Shown one piece after another: positions 55,431 through 64,000 of a stretch of DNA of 64,000 nt; the first letter of the stretch is position 1, and each line of letters starts with the position of its first letter. The position numbers and the translations under genes are program-made. The DNA is taken from contig CM065380.1 in the NCBI GenBank assembly GCA_033060915.1, forward strand, positions 47,404,501-47,468,500, given 5' to 3'. The notes under the pieces were generated by a model. That model saw only the letters and a program-made list of their open reading frames with translations, did no database searches and was not told the origin of the DNA. This stretch comes from Euryodendron excelsum. Taxonomy: Eukaryota; Streptophyta; Magnoliopsida; Ericales; Pentaphylacaceae.

Positions 55431-58392
55431 GCTGTCGCGCCCAGATTTTTCGCACTCGAGGAATACTCACACAAGTGGAAAAAATGCTGTACTCTCTCGT
55501 TAGAACTCACCCTCCTAGAAGAAAGAGTGCGACTAGGTTTGAATTAAAAATTGATTTGAACAAAGGGCTTTTGAAAAAGATTCGGAGTCACCACCTAACT
55601 TGATTAAGGTGAGTTAGGTCACCTAAAAACTAAGAATAATCTGAAGACTACACTTAGGGTTTTTGGAAAACGATTTTGAAAATATCTCCTCAAGAGAGGG
55701 TTTTTAAGAAAAACAGGTTGTTTGGCAAGCTTTGGAAAATATTTAGCCCTTTTATGAAAAATAACTCCTTTTGGTCTTTCGAAAACAGTCATTCTAGGTT
55801 CGGAGGTTGGTTACTTGTAGGGAAGACGCACTAAGCCATCACCCTACCCCGCACTTTCGGTACCTACATGTCAATCTACCCTAGATTCACCTATGACAGT
55901 CTTTAATTAACCAATGTCCAATCCTATCCACTTTGAAAAACATTGTTTAAAAAGAAACTAACATGATGCATGATATGCAAGTGCAATAGAAGAGAGTTGA
56001 TTTAGAAATAGATTTGAAAAGAAGAATTTGATTTGATTTGATTTGATTTGAAAAGAAAGAGATAGAAGTTTGAATTTGGAAAAAAGGTTTTGGAAATTGA
56101 AAATAGAGAGGTTTTGAAAATAGAAATTGGAAATTGGAAATTTGAAAATAAATTGGAGATTTGGAAAGATTTTGAAATTTGAAATTTGGAAAACATGGAT
56201 GAATTTGAAATTTGAAAAAAAAATTGTGGAATTTGAAATTTGAAAGAAATTGTGACCACACCCATGAGGGTGGAATTGAAAGTTTGAAAAGTGTGGTGAC
56301 CGCACCTATGAAGGTTGCCTACGTATCCCTTTGGGGGAATCAGGCCAGTCGTAGTTCGGACCGGAGTCCGATTGAAAATAGAAGAGTTGATTTGAAGAAG
56401 GAGATTGAATTGGAAATTGAATTGGAAGATTGAGAGATTGAACTTTGAATAGAGGATTGAAAATTTGAATTTGAAATTTTGGAATTGAAAAGATTGAATT
56501 TTGATTTGAAAAAGTAGAACTTGGAAAAGATTTAGACTTGGTTTGGAAAGATGGAGGTTTAGGAAAGATTCGACTTGACTTAGAAGGTTTAGGAGATTAG
56601 GAAAGATTAGATTTAGGAAAGATTTAGATTTTGAGTCTTAAAATTTATGAAGATTGTTATGTTCAAGTTTTGAAAACTTAAGATTTAGGAAAGTGGAGGA
56701 TTAGGAAGGATGTGAATTAGGAAATATTTGGATTAAAAAGGGGTTGGATTTGGTTTCTAAAAGCAAATGTTTGATTTTGTTTCTAAAAACGGAGGATTGG
56801 ATTTGGTTTCCTAAATGGGAATATTTGATTTGGTTTCCTAAAGGGAAGATAGGATTTGGCGAAGATTTGGAAAGGGAGATTCTAGAAACCCTAGATTTGG
56901 AAAATGTAGTTTCGACGTAGAAAATAGGTTTTGGAAACAAGTATAGTTTGGATGTGAAAACAAGAGGTTTTGAAAACCTAGGTTTGGGGCAAAGTTTGAA
57001 AATCATGTTTTTGGAAAGAAAATTAAGGTTTCCTAATTGTGAGTTCTAGGGCTTGACTTGGGCTCTAAGGAAAGAGGATTTTTGGAAAGTGCGTTTTTGG
57101 AAATGAAGGTTTTCTAGAAGGGAATCCTAGGGAGGAGTTTTTGGAAAGTGAATTTGAAGATAGAGTTTTTGGAAAAAGATTTTAAAGAGAAGGAGTTTTT
57201 GGAAAGTGTGTTTTTGGAAACGAAGATTTTAGAAGGAAAATCCTAGAGGGAAATTTCTAGAAGGAAGATTTTGGGAAGAGAGTTTTTAGAAAGATTTTTG
57301 GAGAGAATTTTTCTAGGAAAGCGACCTAGGGAACGTTTTTGGAAAGTGGACTTTGGGGAGAGTATTTTGAAAAGGAATTGAAAAAGGAAGTTTTGAAAAA
57401 AATAAATTTTGAGAGGGAGTTTTTGAAAACAATTTTGGAAAGGAGAGTTTTAGGAAAGTATGTTGAAAAAGAGATTTTTAGGAAGAGAGACTTTTTGAAA
57501 AGAGAGTTTTTAGAAGGAATAAAACATCTCACTTTCCTAAAACGATTCTAACCATAAGAAGGTTAGAACCACTTTAGGAAAGTGGTTTTGAAAACAACAA
57601 GATTTGAAAATATGAACCGTATTGGTCACTTTGAATGTAACACTTTCCTAAAGCAATCCTAGCCATGAAAAAGCTAGAATTACCCTAGGATTGTGATTTT
57701 GAAAACATTTTTTGAAAAAGAGATTTTGATGTAATTTTGAAAACAAGTTTGAAAACGATTTGAAAAATAACTTTGAAAACGGTTTTTGGAAGGTGCAAGA
57801 TCATGATATGCACAATGCAATTTGGGGTCGTGAACATACAAGGCTAAGGCTTCACCACATAATCAAGGGGGCCGGACCCACGTGGTCTCTGGTTAGACTA
57901 GAAGAAAGCCCCCGACACGGTGACTCTCCGATAGCGCAATCCTACACATTGACCGGGAATCCCCTTGTTTCAAGCATGCAAAGAAAAGGGGAGAAAGAGA
58001 TGGGGGATTAAAACAGAGAAAACCCAAGTGGGTTAGGAGAGAGAAGAGAGAGGGGGGAAGTGCGGAAATTTAAATAGGGAGCCTACCGTATATCTTGTTT
58101 ATTTTGGGCGCCTTGCTTTCTTCAGTCTTGAACTTGATCTTGATCTTCGTCTTCAATCTTTAAGAGTTGTCTTCAAGCTTCAAACTTCAGATTACAACTC
58201 TTCAAGTCTTCGAAGTAGGGTTGAAGGTTAGTGTATGAGTATATGGGGATGTATAGGAGTGTATAGGTATGGTGGCTAGGGTTTTGGAAAACCTAGGGAA
58301 GCTAGGGTTTAGGAGGTGCTCGAGCTCTGTATATCGAATTATATGATTTTTAGGTTGAATTTGCGGATCCCTTTCACGTGGAGGAGGCTCTG

Positions 58393-58400
58393 TATTTATA
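58393..58400 (-). promoter_or_regulatory. LTR5 TATA box
   Basis: TATAAATA on the reverse strand, identical in setting to LTR4, with TGGCGCC inverted repeats directly upstream (58415-58515). Confidence 0.65.
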
Positions 58401-59462
58401 GAGGTTAGACAACACTGGCGCCTGTTGCAGTGGCGCCAGGCCAAAGTTTACACTGCCGCCACTAGGAGTGGCGCCATGCCATTTTTTGGCTTGGCGCCAC
58501 TACTAGTGGTGCCATCCATTTAGGAAATGTTTAAGGTCGGCAAGCAACATATCTTTGACTAGATTTGGACGCCTGTTCTAGTGACTACCATGCAATCTTT
58601 AGCCTGGCTTCACTAGGAGTGACTCTGGAAAGTCCGGGAAGGATTTTGGAGGACTGGGGATGACTTGGAAGGCCGGAAAAAAGCAGGAACACTTAAAATA
58701 GTGTCCCGGAGGTATTTGACTTGAAAAGTGAGGATAGGATGTGTCGGAAGGGTTGACCGGGCCTTTAGGGGCAAAACAGTCAATTGAACCAGAAAACTGC
58801 CGGGACAGACTCGGACTGTCCCGGAAGAAGACTTGGGATATGGAAACATTATTCAGAATGTTCCCAGAGGTTGCCGGTTTGATTCCCAGAGCCGATGTGG
58901 TCGGAAAGGGAGACCGGCCCACTAGGGGCAAAACGATCATTTCGCACCGGGTTTGCTGGAACTGACTCGGAATGATCCGAAAAAGTAAAGGGGGGTTGAG
59001 AACATTATAAGAAGTTGTCTCAGGAGGTTACCGGTTTGATACCTAGAGCCGGTGTGGTCGAAAAAGGAGACCGGCCCCCCAGGGGCAAAACGGTCATTTT
59101 GTATCGGGTTGGCCGGAACTGACTCGGAACGATCCGGAAAAGTAAAGAAAGGTTGAGAATACTATAAAAAGCAATCACAGAAGGTTACCGGTTTGATACC
59201 CAGAGCCGGTGTGGTTCTTGGGGCATTCGGATGCTTAGGGGCAAAATGGTCATCTTGACCGGAAAGTTTCGGAAAAGGTCCAAAGGGCAGTTTGGTCATT
59301 TTTCACCGAAGTGGGCTAACAGACACTAGTGTTGACCTGGGTTTTGAGTGTTTTTGCCACTCTGACGGTGGTCGTCGTGACATAGAGGTTTGTTGGCAAT
59401 TCCCTATATTGACCTATTTGTGAGTATTTTCGCTACTCTAACGGTTTTGTGAGTATTTTCGC

Positions 59463-60000
59463 TACTTGGACTGTCTCGAGGAATAAACTGTCTCGAGAGA
59501 GGGATTGAAAAGGGGACTTACTGTCTTCGAAAAGACTTGCCTGGATTGGAACCGTCTCGAGGAATAAACTGTCTCGAAAGAGGGATTGAAAAGGGGTCTT
59601 ACCGTCTTCGAAAAGACGTGCTTGAGTTGGAACCGTCTCAAGGAATAAACTATCTCGAGAGTGGGATTGGAAAGGGGACTTATCGTCTCTGAGGAGATGT
59701 GCCTGGAATAGAACCATCTCGAGGAATAAACTGTCTCGAGAGTGGGATTAGAAAGGAGACTTACCATCTTCGAAAAGACGCACTTGGAATGGAACCGTCT
59801 CGAGGAATAAACTATATCAAGAGTGGGATTGGAAAGGGGACTTACTGTCTTCGAAAAGACGAGCCTAGATTGGAACCATCTCGAGGAATAAACTATCTCG
59901 AGAGTGGGATTGGAAAGGGGACTTATTGTCTTCGAGAAGACGCTCCTGGAATGGAACCATCTCGAGAAATAAACTGTCTCGAGAGTGGGATTGGAAAGGA
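59463..60000 (-). repeat. 81-bp tandem repeat in U3 of LTR5, about 6.5 copies
   Basis: Units begin TTGGAACCGTCTCGAGGAAT and contain two CTCGAG-centred motifs, a GGATTGGAAAGGGGACTTA segment and the hairpin CGTCTTCGAAAAGACG. On the sense (reverse) strand each unit has AAGACGGTAAGTCCCC or a variant. As 81 is divisible by 3, open frames with 27-residue repeats appear (59699-60127 forward; 59433-59767 reverse). They are by-products. Confidence 0.9.
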
Positions 60001-60187
60001 AATGACAATGCCCCTAAGGGCATTTTGGTCATTTTGCCTCTATTTGGGCCTGATGGGCCCGCGAAGTGATGGACAGACGGGATTGAGACTTAGAAAATTG
60101 ATTTCAATTGGAATATGCCCACAATGACTTGAAAACAAGTCTGGGCGGAGTGTAGACTGCCGAGCGGTAAAAAATGGGGTGCTTATA

Positions 60188-60490
60188 GTTGGCGAGCTAG
60201 CATGCACCAGAAGTGAACCGTCTGAAATTCGATGAGGTGTTGGTCCCTGAGATCGCCCGATCCCGGAAAACTACCTGGATGGTGCTGGTTTTCGAGACTG
60301 CCCGATCCAGAAAGCTGCCCGAAATAATGGTGCTTACGGCTCCAGCGGGTCCTTGTGGACCCATGAAGCGACTAGTTGGTTGGATTGGAGATTGTAAGGC
60401 TCATCTTGAACCAGCATGTGATGTGGTGTTTGAAGACTAGATTCGGTTTGGCCAGAGATTGCCAAGCGGGCAAAAATTGGGTGCTTACAG
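60188..60490 (-). mobile_element. U3 end of another LTR (element E), truncated by LTR5
   Basis: It ends AATTGGGTGCTTACA at 60490, the family LTR terminus, followed by the polypurine complement GCTGCCCCTCTTTTTCTG. Only about 300 bp of U3 remain. It resembles the U3 end at 13640-13775 (ATTCGGTTTGGCC versus GTTCGGTTGGGCC) and not LTR5, so it is the second subfamily. Confidence 0.7.
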
Positions 60491-60933
60491 CTGCCCCTCT
60501 TTTTCTGTCCCTGCTTGTCGAAGGCAGAAAAATAATAAGGAAGGATCCCATGTTGAGTGCGATGCAATCAGAGGGATCAGAGTGGTTGGAATTTGGAATT
60601 TTGAGTTTTGAAAACTGGATTGTTTGAATTTTGGAATTTTGAAAACTCGATTTTGAAATTTTTCCTGAACCTACATTCCAACCAATGGAATGACACTTCT
60701 TTAGAGAGATTCAGGATTTTTGAATTTTGAAAAGGATTTTTTTTTAAATAATTTTGAAATGGCCTTCTGTAATGGAGGGATTTGGATTTGAATTGGAAGG
60801 GTTTGGAAAACTTTTAAAACTTGGAATAAAACTTTTGAGGAGAAAGGTTTGATTTTGGAATTAAACTTTTTGTGGAGAAAGTTATGAAAACCTGAAAACT
60901 TTTTTGATAGTGTGCTTTTTAAGGCAAAAGCTT

Positions 60934-61690
60934 GAAAACCCACGATTTTGGAAGTTGAGCTTTTTGAGGCGAAAGCTAGAAAACCCGAAATTTTGAAAGA
61001 TAAGCTTTTTGAGGCGAAAGTTAGAAAACCTGAAATTTTGAAAGCTAAGCTTTTTGAGGTGAAAGCTAGAAAACCTGGAATTTTGCAAAGTTAAGCTTTT
61101 TAGGGCGAAAGCTAGAAAACCTAAACTTTTGAAAATTGAGCTTTTTGAGGCAAAGGCTGGAAAATCCGAAATTTTGAAAGTTAAGTTTTTTTAGGCAAAA
61201 GCTAGAAAACCCGAAATTTTTCAAATTTAAGATTTTTGAGGCGAAAGCTAGAAAACCTAAATTTTGAAAGTGAAGCTTTTTTTAGGCGAAAGCTTGAAAA
61301 CTTGAGATTTTTGAAAAAGAAAGCTTTTGAAGGGAAAAGTTCGAGAAACCCGAAATGTTGAAAGTTAGGCTTTTTGAGGCAAAAGCTAGAAAATCTGAAA
61401 TCCTTTTGGAAGAATAGAGCTTTTGAAGGAAAAAGCTCAAGAAACCCGAAATGTTGAAAGTTAGGCTTTTTGAGGCGAAAGCTAGAAAATCCAAAATCCT
61501 TTTGGAAGAACGGAGCTTTTGAAGGAAAAAGCTTGAGAAATCCGAAATGCTGAAAGTTAGGCTTTTTGAGGCAAAGTTAGAAAATCCGAAATTTTTTGGA
61601 AAACAAAGCTTTCGAAGGAAAAACTCAATTTTTTGAGATTGAACTTTTTGAAGGAAAAAGTTTTTGGAAAACCCGAGAAATGATTTGAAG
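60934..61690 (+). repeat. Tandem array of a 45-bp unit, about 15 copies
   Basis: Units run GAAAACCCGAAATTTTGAAA, then a TTAAGCTTTTTGAGGCGAAAG segment. The first eight are about 45 bp. After 61290 they form dimers of about 95 bp that alternate TTTTTGAGGCGAAAGCTA and TTTTGAAGGAAAAAGCTC types. Because 45 is a multiple of 3, reverse frames show a 15-residue repeat (for example 60882-61088 and 61282-61743). No start, domain or conservation supports a protein. Confidence 0.85.
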
Positions 61691-61894
61691 TCAAACTTTT
61701 TAAAGAAAAAAGTTAGAAACCTAGAGGGTACTTTTGAAATCAAACTTTTTGAAGGGAAAAGTTAGAAAACCTAGAAAGGTGAAAACCATTTGAAGGGGAT
61801 TCATTTGAACTCGAAATTCAGAAACTATTATATATTTTTTTTATGAGGGTTAGAAAACTTGTTTTGACTCGAAACTTGGGAACTCTTGAAGACA

Positions 61895-62115
61895 TTCATT
61901 TTGACTCAAAATTTGAACTTTTGAAAACAAAATTTGTAGAGAATTCATTTTGGCTAGAAATTTGAACTTTTGAAGACAAAATGTATAGAAAATTCATTTT
62001 GACTCGACACCTTCGATTTTTTTAAAAGCAAAACGTATAGGAAATTCGTTTTGACTTGAAACCTTAATTTTTGAAGACAAAATGTTTAGGAAATTCATTT
62101 TGACTTGAAGCTCGA
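61895..62115 (+). repeat. Tandem array of a 49- to 52-bp unit, four copies
   Basis: Units begin TTCATTTTGACTCGAAA or TTCATTTTGACTTGAA and include TTTTGAAGACAAAATG and TATAGAAAA. They are more diverged than the flanking arrays. Confidence 0.75.
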
Positions 62116-62758
62116 ACCTTTGAGAATTTTTCTCTTTGAAATTGAATTGAATTTTTGAAGTTGAAACTTTTAGTGGAAAAAGCTTTAAATTTTTTTTTTG
62201 AATGTGAAAATTGATTTTGACTTTTGAAAAAAAGCAAGAGTTTTGATCTTTTGAATTTGAAACCTTTTATAGAAATAGTTTTGAAAGCTTTTGAAGCTAA
62301 CTTTTAAATTTGAAAGTTTTTGTATATGAAGCCTTGAGGATTTTTGAAAAGCGAATTTTTAAGTTGAAAGAAAGCAAGGGCTTTTGTTTTTAAAGTTGAT
62401 TTTGAGACAGTTCGGTTAGAATTATATATACCTGGGCTTTACTTTGAAGCTTTGGAGATGGTTGGGCCTGTGGAATTATCAGAGACTGTTCCGTGCTTGT
62501 AATTTTTATATCTTGGAGCTTGAAAGGGGGACATTTGTGCCCTCCTGGATTGAGATTTCTTGATATTGGAATACTCGGTGTTTGCTTGACTGTCTTGTTT
62601 TGCTTTTGTGGGCAAAATATGATTTTTGCTGACGTAGCTTCTGAAAGGTGGTTCAAGGTTGATATCTTGAAACTGGGTCTTCTTGAACAGACGCTCCGTC
62701 TTGACGAAATGATGCTTCTCTGAGGAGGTTTAAGGTTAATATTTGCTTTTAAAGAGGA

Positions 62759-63450
62759 AAGCTCGAAAACGAATCTGCTTTTTCAGAGGAAGCTCTGAAA
62801 CCCAATCTTCTTTTTTGGAGAAAGTTCTAAAACTCAATTTGCTTTTTTGGGAGAAGCTTAAAACCTAGTCTACTTTTTCGAATGAAGCTCTAAAACCCAA
62901 TCTGCTTTTTCGACGGAAGCTCAAAAACCTAATTTGCTTTTTCGGAGGAAGCTTGAAAACCCAATCTGCTTTTTTGGAGGAAGCTCTAAAACCCAGTCTT
63001 CTTTTTTCGAGGAAGCTCTGAAACCTAATCTGCTTTTTCGGAGAAAGCTCGAAAATCCAATCTGCTTTTTCGGGAAAAGCTCTAAAACCCAATCTACTTT
63101 TTCGAAGGAAGCTCGTAAACCCAATCAGCTTTTTCGGGGGAAGCTCTGAAACCCAATCTGCTTTTTTTTTAGAAAGCTCGAACACCCAATATGCTTTTTC
63201 GGGGGAAGCTTGAAACCCAATTTGCTTTTTTAGGGGAAGCTCTAAAACCTAATCTTCTTTTTTTAAGGAAGCTTGTAAACCCAATCTGCTTTTTTGGAGG
63301 AAGCTCTGAAACCCAATCTGCTTATTTGGAGGAAGGTCGGAAATCCAATCTGCCTTTTTAGGAGAAGCTCTGAAACCCAATCTTTTTTTTTGGAGGAAGC
63401 TCAGAAACCCAATCTGCTTTTTCGGGGGAAGCTCTAAAACCCAATCTTTA
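62759..63450 (+). repeat. Tandem array of a 32-bp unit, about 22 copies
   Basis: Each unit has the parts AAGCTCTGAAACCC, AATCTGC and TTTTTCGGAGG; most are 31 to 33 bp. There are no spacers of unique sequence. Variation is spread over all copies. As 32 is not a multiple of 3, all three frames stay open for some distance in part of the array, which creates the overlapping frames at 62865-63185. Confidence 0.9.
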
Positions 63451-64000
63451 CTGATATAAGGGATCTGCTTGTAGTTCTTTTGTCTTGAATGTTGGAGAAG
63501 ATGACATTGGCTACTTCTTGGATAGAGATTTTTGGAGAGTAATGATCCTTTGATATGTTGATTGTTAACTTTTGCCTCTGACTGGCATGACAGAATTCTA
63601 GGTGAGGTGCTTCCTAGGATTCTTGAATTTGGTTTTGGAGGGGGTAAGGCCTCCTTTTCAAAGGTTTGAGGTATTCAGAAGGTCGGACATTTACAGGTCA
63701 GTTTTTCTTGAATGGACCAGCAGGTTTGCAATTGAATGAGAGGTGTAGGGTGGGTCGTTGCCCCAGTTTTTACAATTTGAAGAGGTTAAGTCAGGTTGAC
63801 ATTAATTGGGGTGGTCGAGGGTGATTCAGTGTCCCATTCTCTATTTCTTGTTGTCTATGGATGACAATTCGGGTTTTCTGAGCTATATGCCATTTTTTTT
63901 TAGAGTCTTTCAATTCTGGACGACAAACTTTTCGAAATGTTGTGCTTCTGCTTCAAAATACCTTTTCTTTTGTAATCACATGTCATGAATGCATAAGTAC

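Larger units (their letters stand above)
48307..55432 (-). mobile_element. Internal region of element B, reverse, gag-less
   Basis: This 7.1-kb region lies between LTR4 and LTR5. In element direction it has the PBS (55411-55430), leader, a duplicated leader segment, a short stretch with no gag, a repeat zone (50570-52800), the opposite-strand gene at 49499-50560 and the polypurine tract (48307-48325). No gag or pol motif was found on either strand, so element B encodes at most the antisense protein. Confidence 0.8.
55433..60187 (-). mobile_element. LTR5, 5' LTR of element B, 4.75 kb
   Basis: It starts TGTCGCGCCCAGATTTTTCG and ends GGGGTGCTTATA. Reading reverse it has U3 with 81-bp repeats (59463-60000), AACCGGTA..GGTTTGATACC blocks (58860-59220), GGCGCC hairpins (58415-58515), TATAAATA (58393-58400), a purine-rich strand (56000-57530), block 1 (56285-56370, preceded by a partial duplicate at 56250-56272) and the PBS-like GGTGACTCC (55585). 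Next to its end, the bases GTTGG do not match ACCGG beside LTR4, so no target duplication is visible for element B. Confidence 0.85.
60491..64000 (-). mobile_element. Internal region of element E, 3' part
   Basis: It starts with the polypurine tract complement and the CCCATGTTGAGTGCGATGC motif shared with elements A, 2 and B, so the orientation is reverse and the 5' part lies beyond the window. The place of the antisense gene's intron and body is filled by three tandem arrays. At 63720-63860 sequence such as GGGGTGGTCGAGGGTG and CCCATTCTCTATTTCTTGT matches the end of the element B antisense gene zone (50450-50510). Confidence 0.65.

Noticed and set aside
59699..60127. Repeat protein with 27-residue units
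   Set aside because: It is read through the 81-bp U3 tandem repeat, which is a multiple of 3. The reverse strand is open for the same reason.
45465..60192. Target duplication of element B
   Set aside because: The flanks ACCGG and GTTGG differ, and the left LTR is chimeric, so the ends do not come from one simple insertion.
61282..61743. Reverse frame with a 15-residue Phe/Ser/Leu/Lys repeat
   Set aside because: It is explained by the 45-bp tandem array; there is no start context, domain or conserved copy.
62759..63450. CRISPR-like array of 32-bp repeats
   Set aside because: Units are directly adjacent without spacers, variation is spread over all units, and the setting is a plant retroelement.

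Overview
This window is repeat-rich nuclear DNA of a flowering plant. I infer this from the Ty3/gypsy (Metaviridae) LTR retrotransposons that fill it, primer-binding sites matching the 3' ends of plant tRNA-Arg and tRNA-Asp, an Athila-like element, and proteins with a plant mobile domain (PMD). The species cannot be named from the sequence. I found no intact cellular gene, rRNA, tRNA gene or CRISPR array. Nearly all short open frames are chance frames in repeats.

The main component is one family of very large Tat/Ogre-like elements. The LTR is about 5.1 kb, begins TGTAAGCACCCC and ends GGCGCGACA. The PBS is TGGCGATTCCACTGGGGAC (tRNA-Arg) and the purine-rich tract is AGGAAAAGAGGGGC. The internal region is 7 to 8 kb and has the order leader, gag, a long non-coding repeat zone, then a gene on the opposite strand. 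That antisense gene encodes a PMD-like protein with a short conserved intron near its 3' end and probably a long 5'-UTR intron. No protease, reverse transcriptase, RNase H or integrase was seen in any copy, so the family looks non-autonomous.

Layout, left to right. 1-7845: a forward LTR fragment split at 1763-7469 by a reverse Athila-like element with TSD GTAAC. 7846-8079: a short reverse U3 fragment. 8080-13775: a reverse LTR split at 8461-10018 by a solo LTR with TSD GAAGA. 13776-44492: a head-to-tail LTR / internal A / LTR / internal 2 / LTR array. Internal A (18878-26858) has the gag core and a shortened antisense PMD frame. Internal 2 (31203-39297) has lost the gag core but keeps the long PMD frame. 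44493-45469: a PMD fragment. 45470-60187: a reverse element B with no gag, whose antisense gene keeps the PMD gene's 5' region and N-terminus but has a different body. 60188-64000: the U3 end and internal region of another reverse element, filled with tandem arrays of about 45, 50 and 32 bp.

All coding regions are broken by stops and frameshifts. The most unusual features are the spliced antisense gene with an exchangeable body, a tRNA-Arg PBS-like sequence inside every LTR end, one GGCGCC hairpin placed beside both the sense and the antisense promoter regions, tandem U3 repeats with GGTAAGT motifs, and the three satellite-like arrays in the last element.
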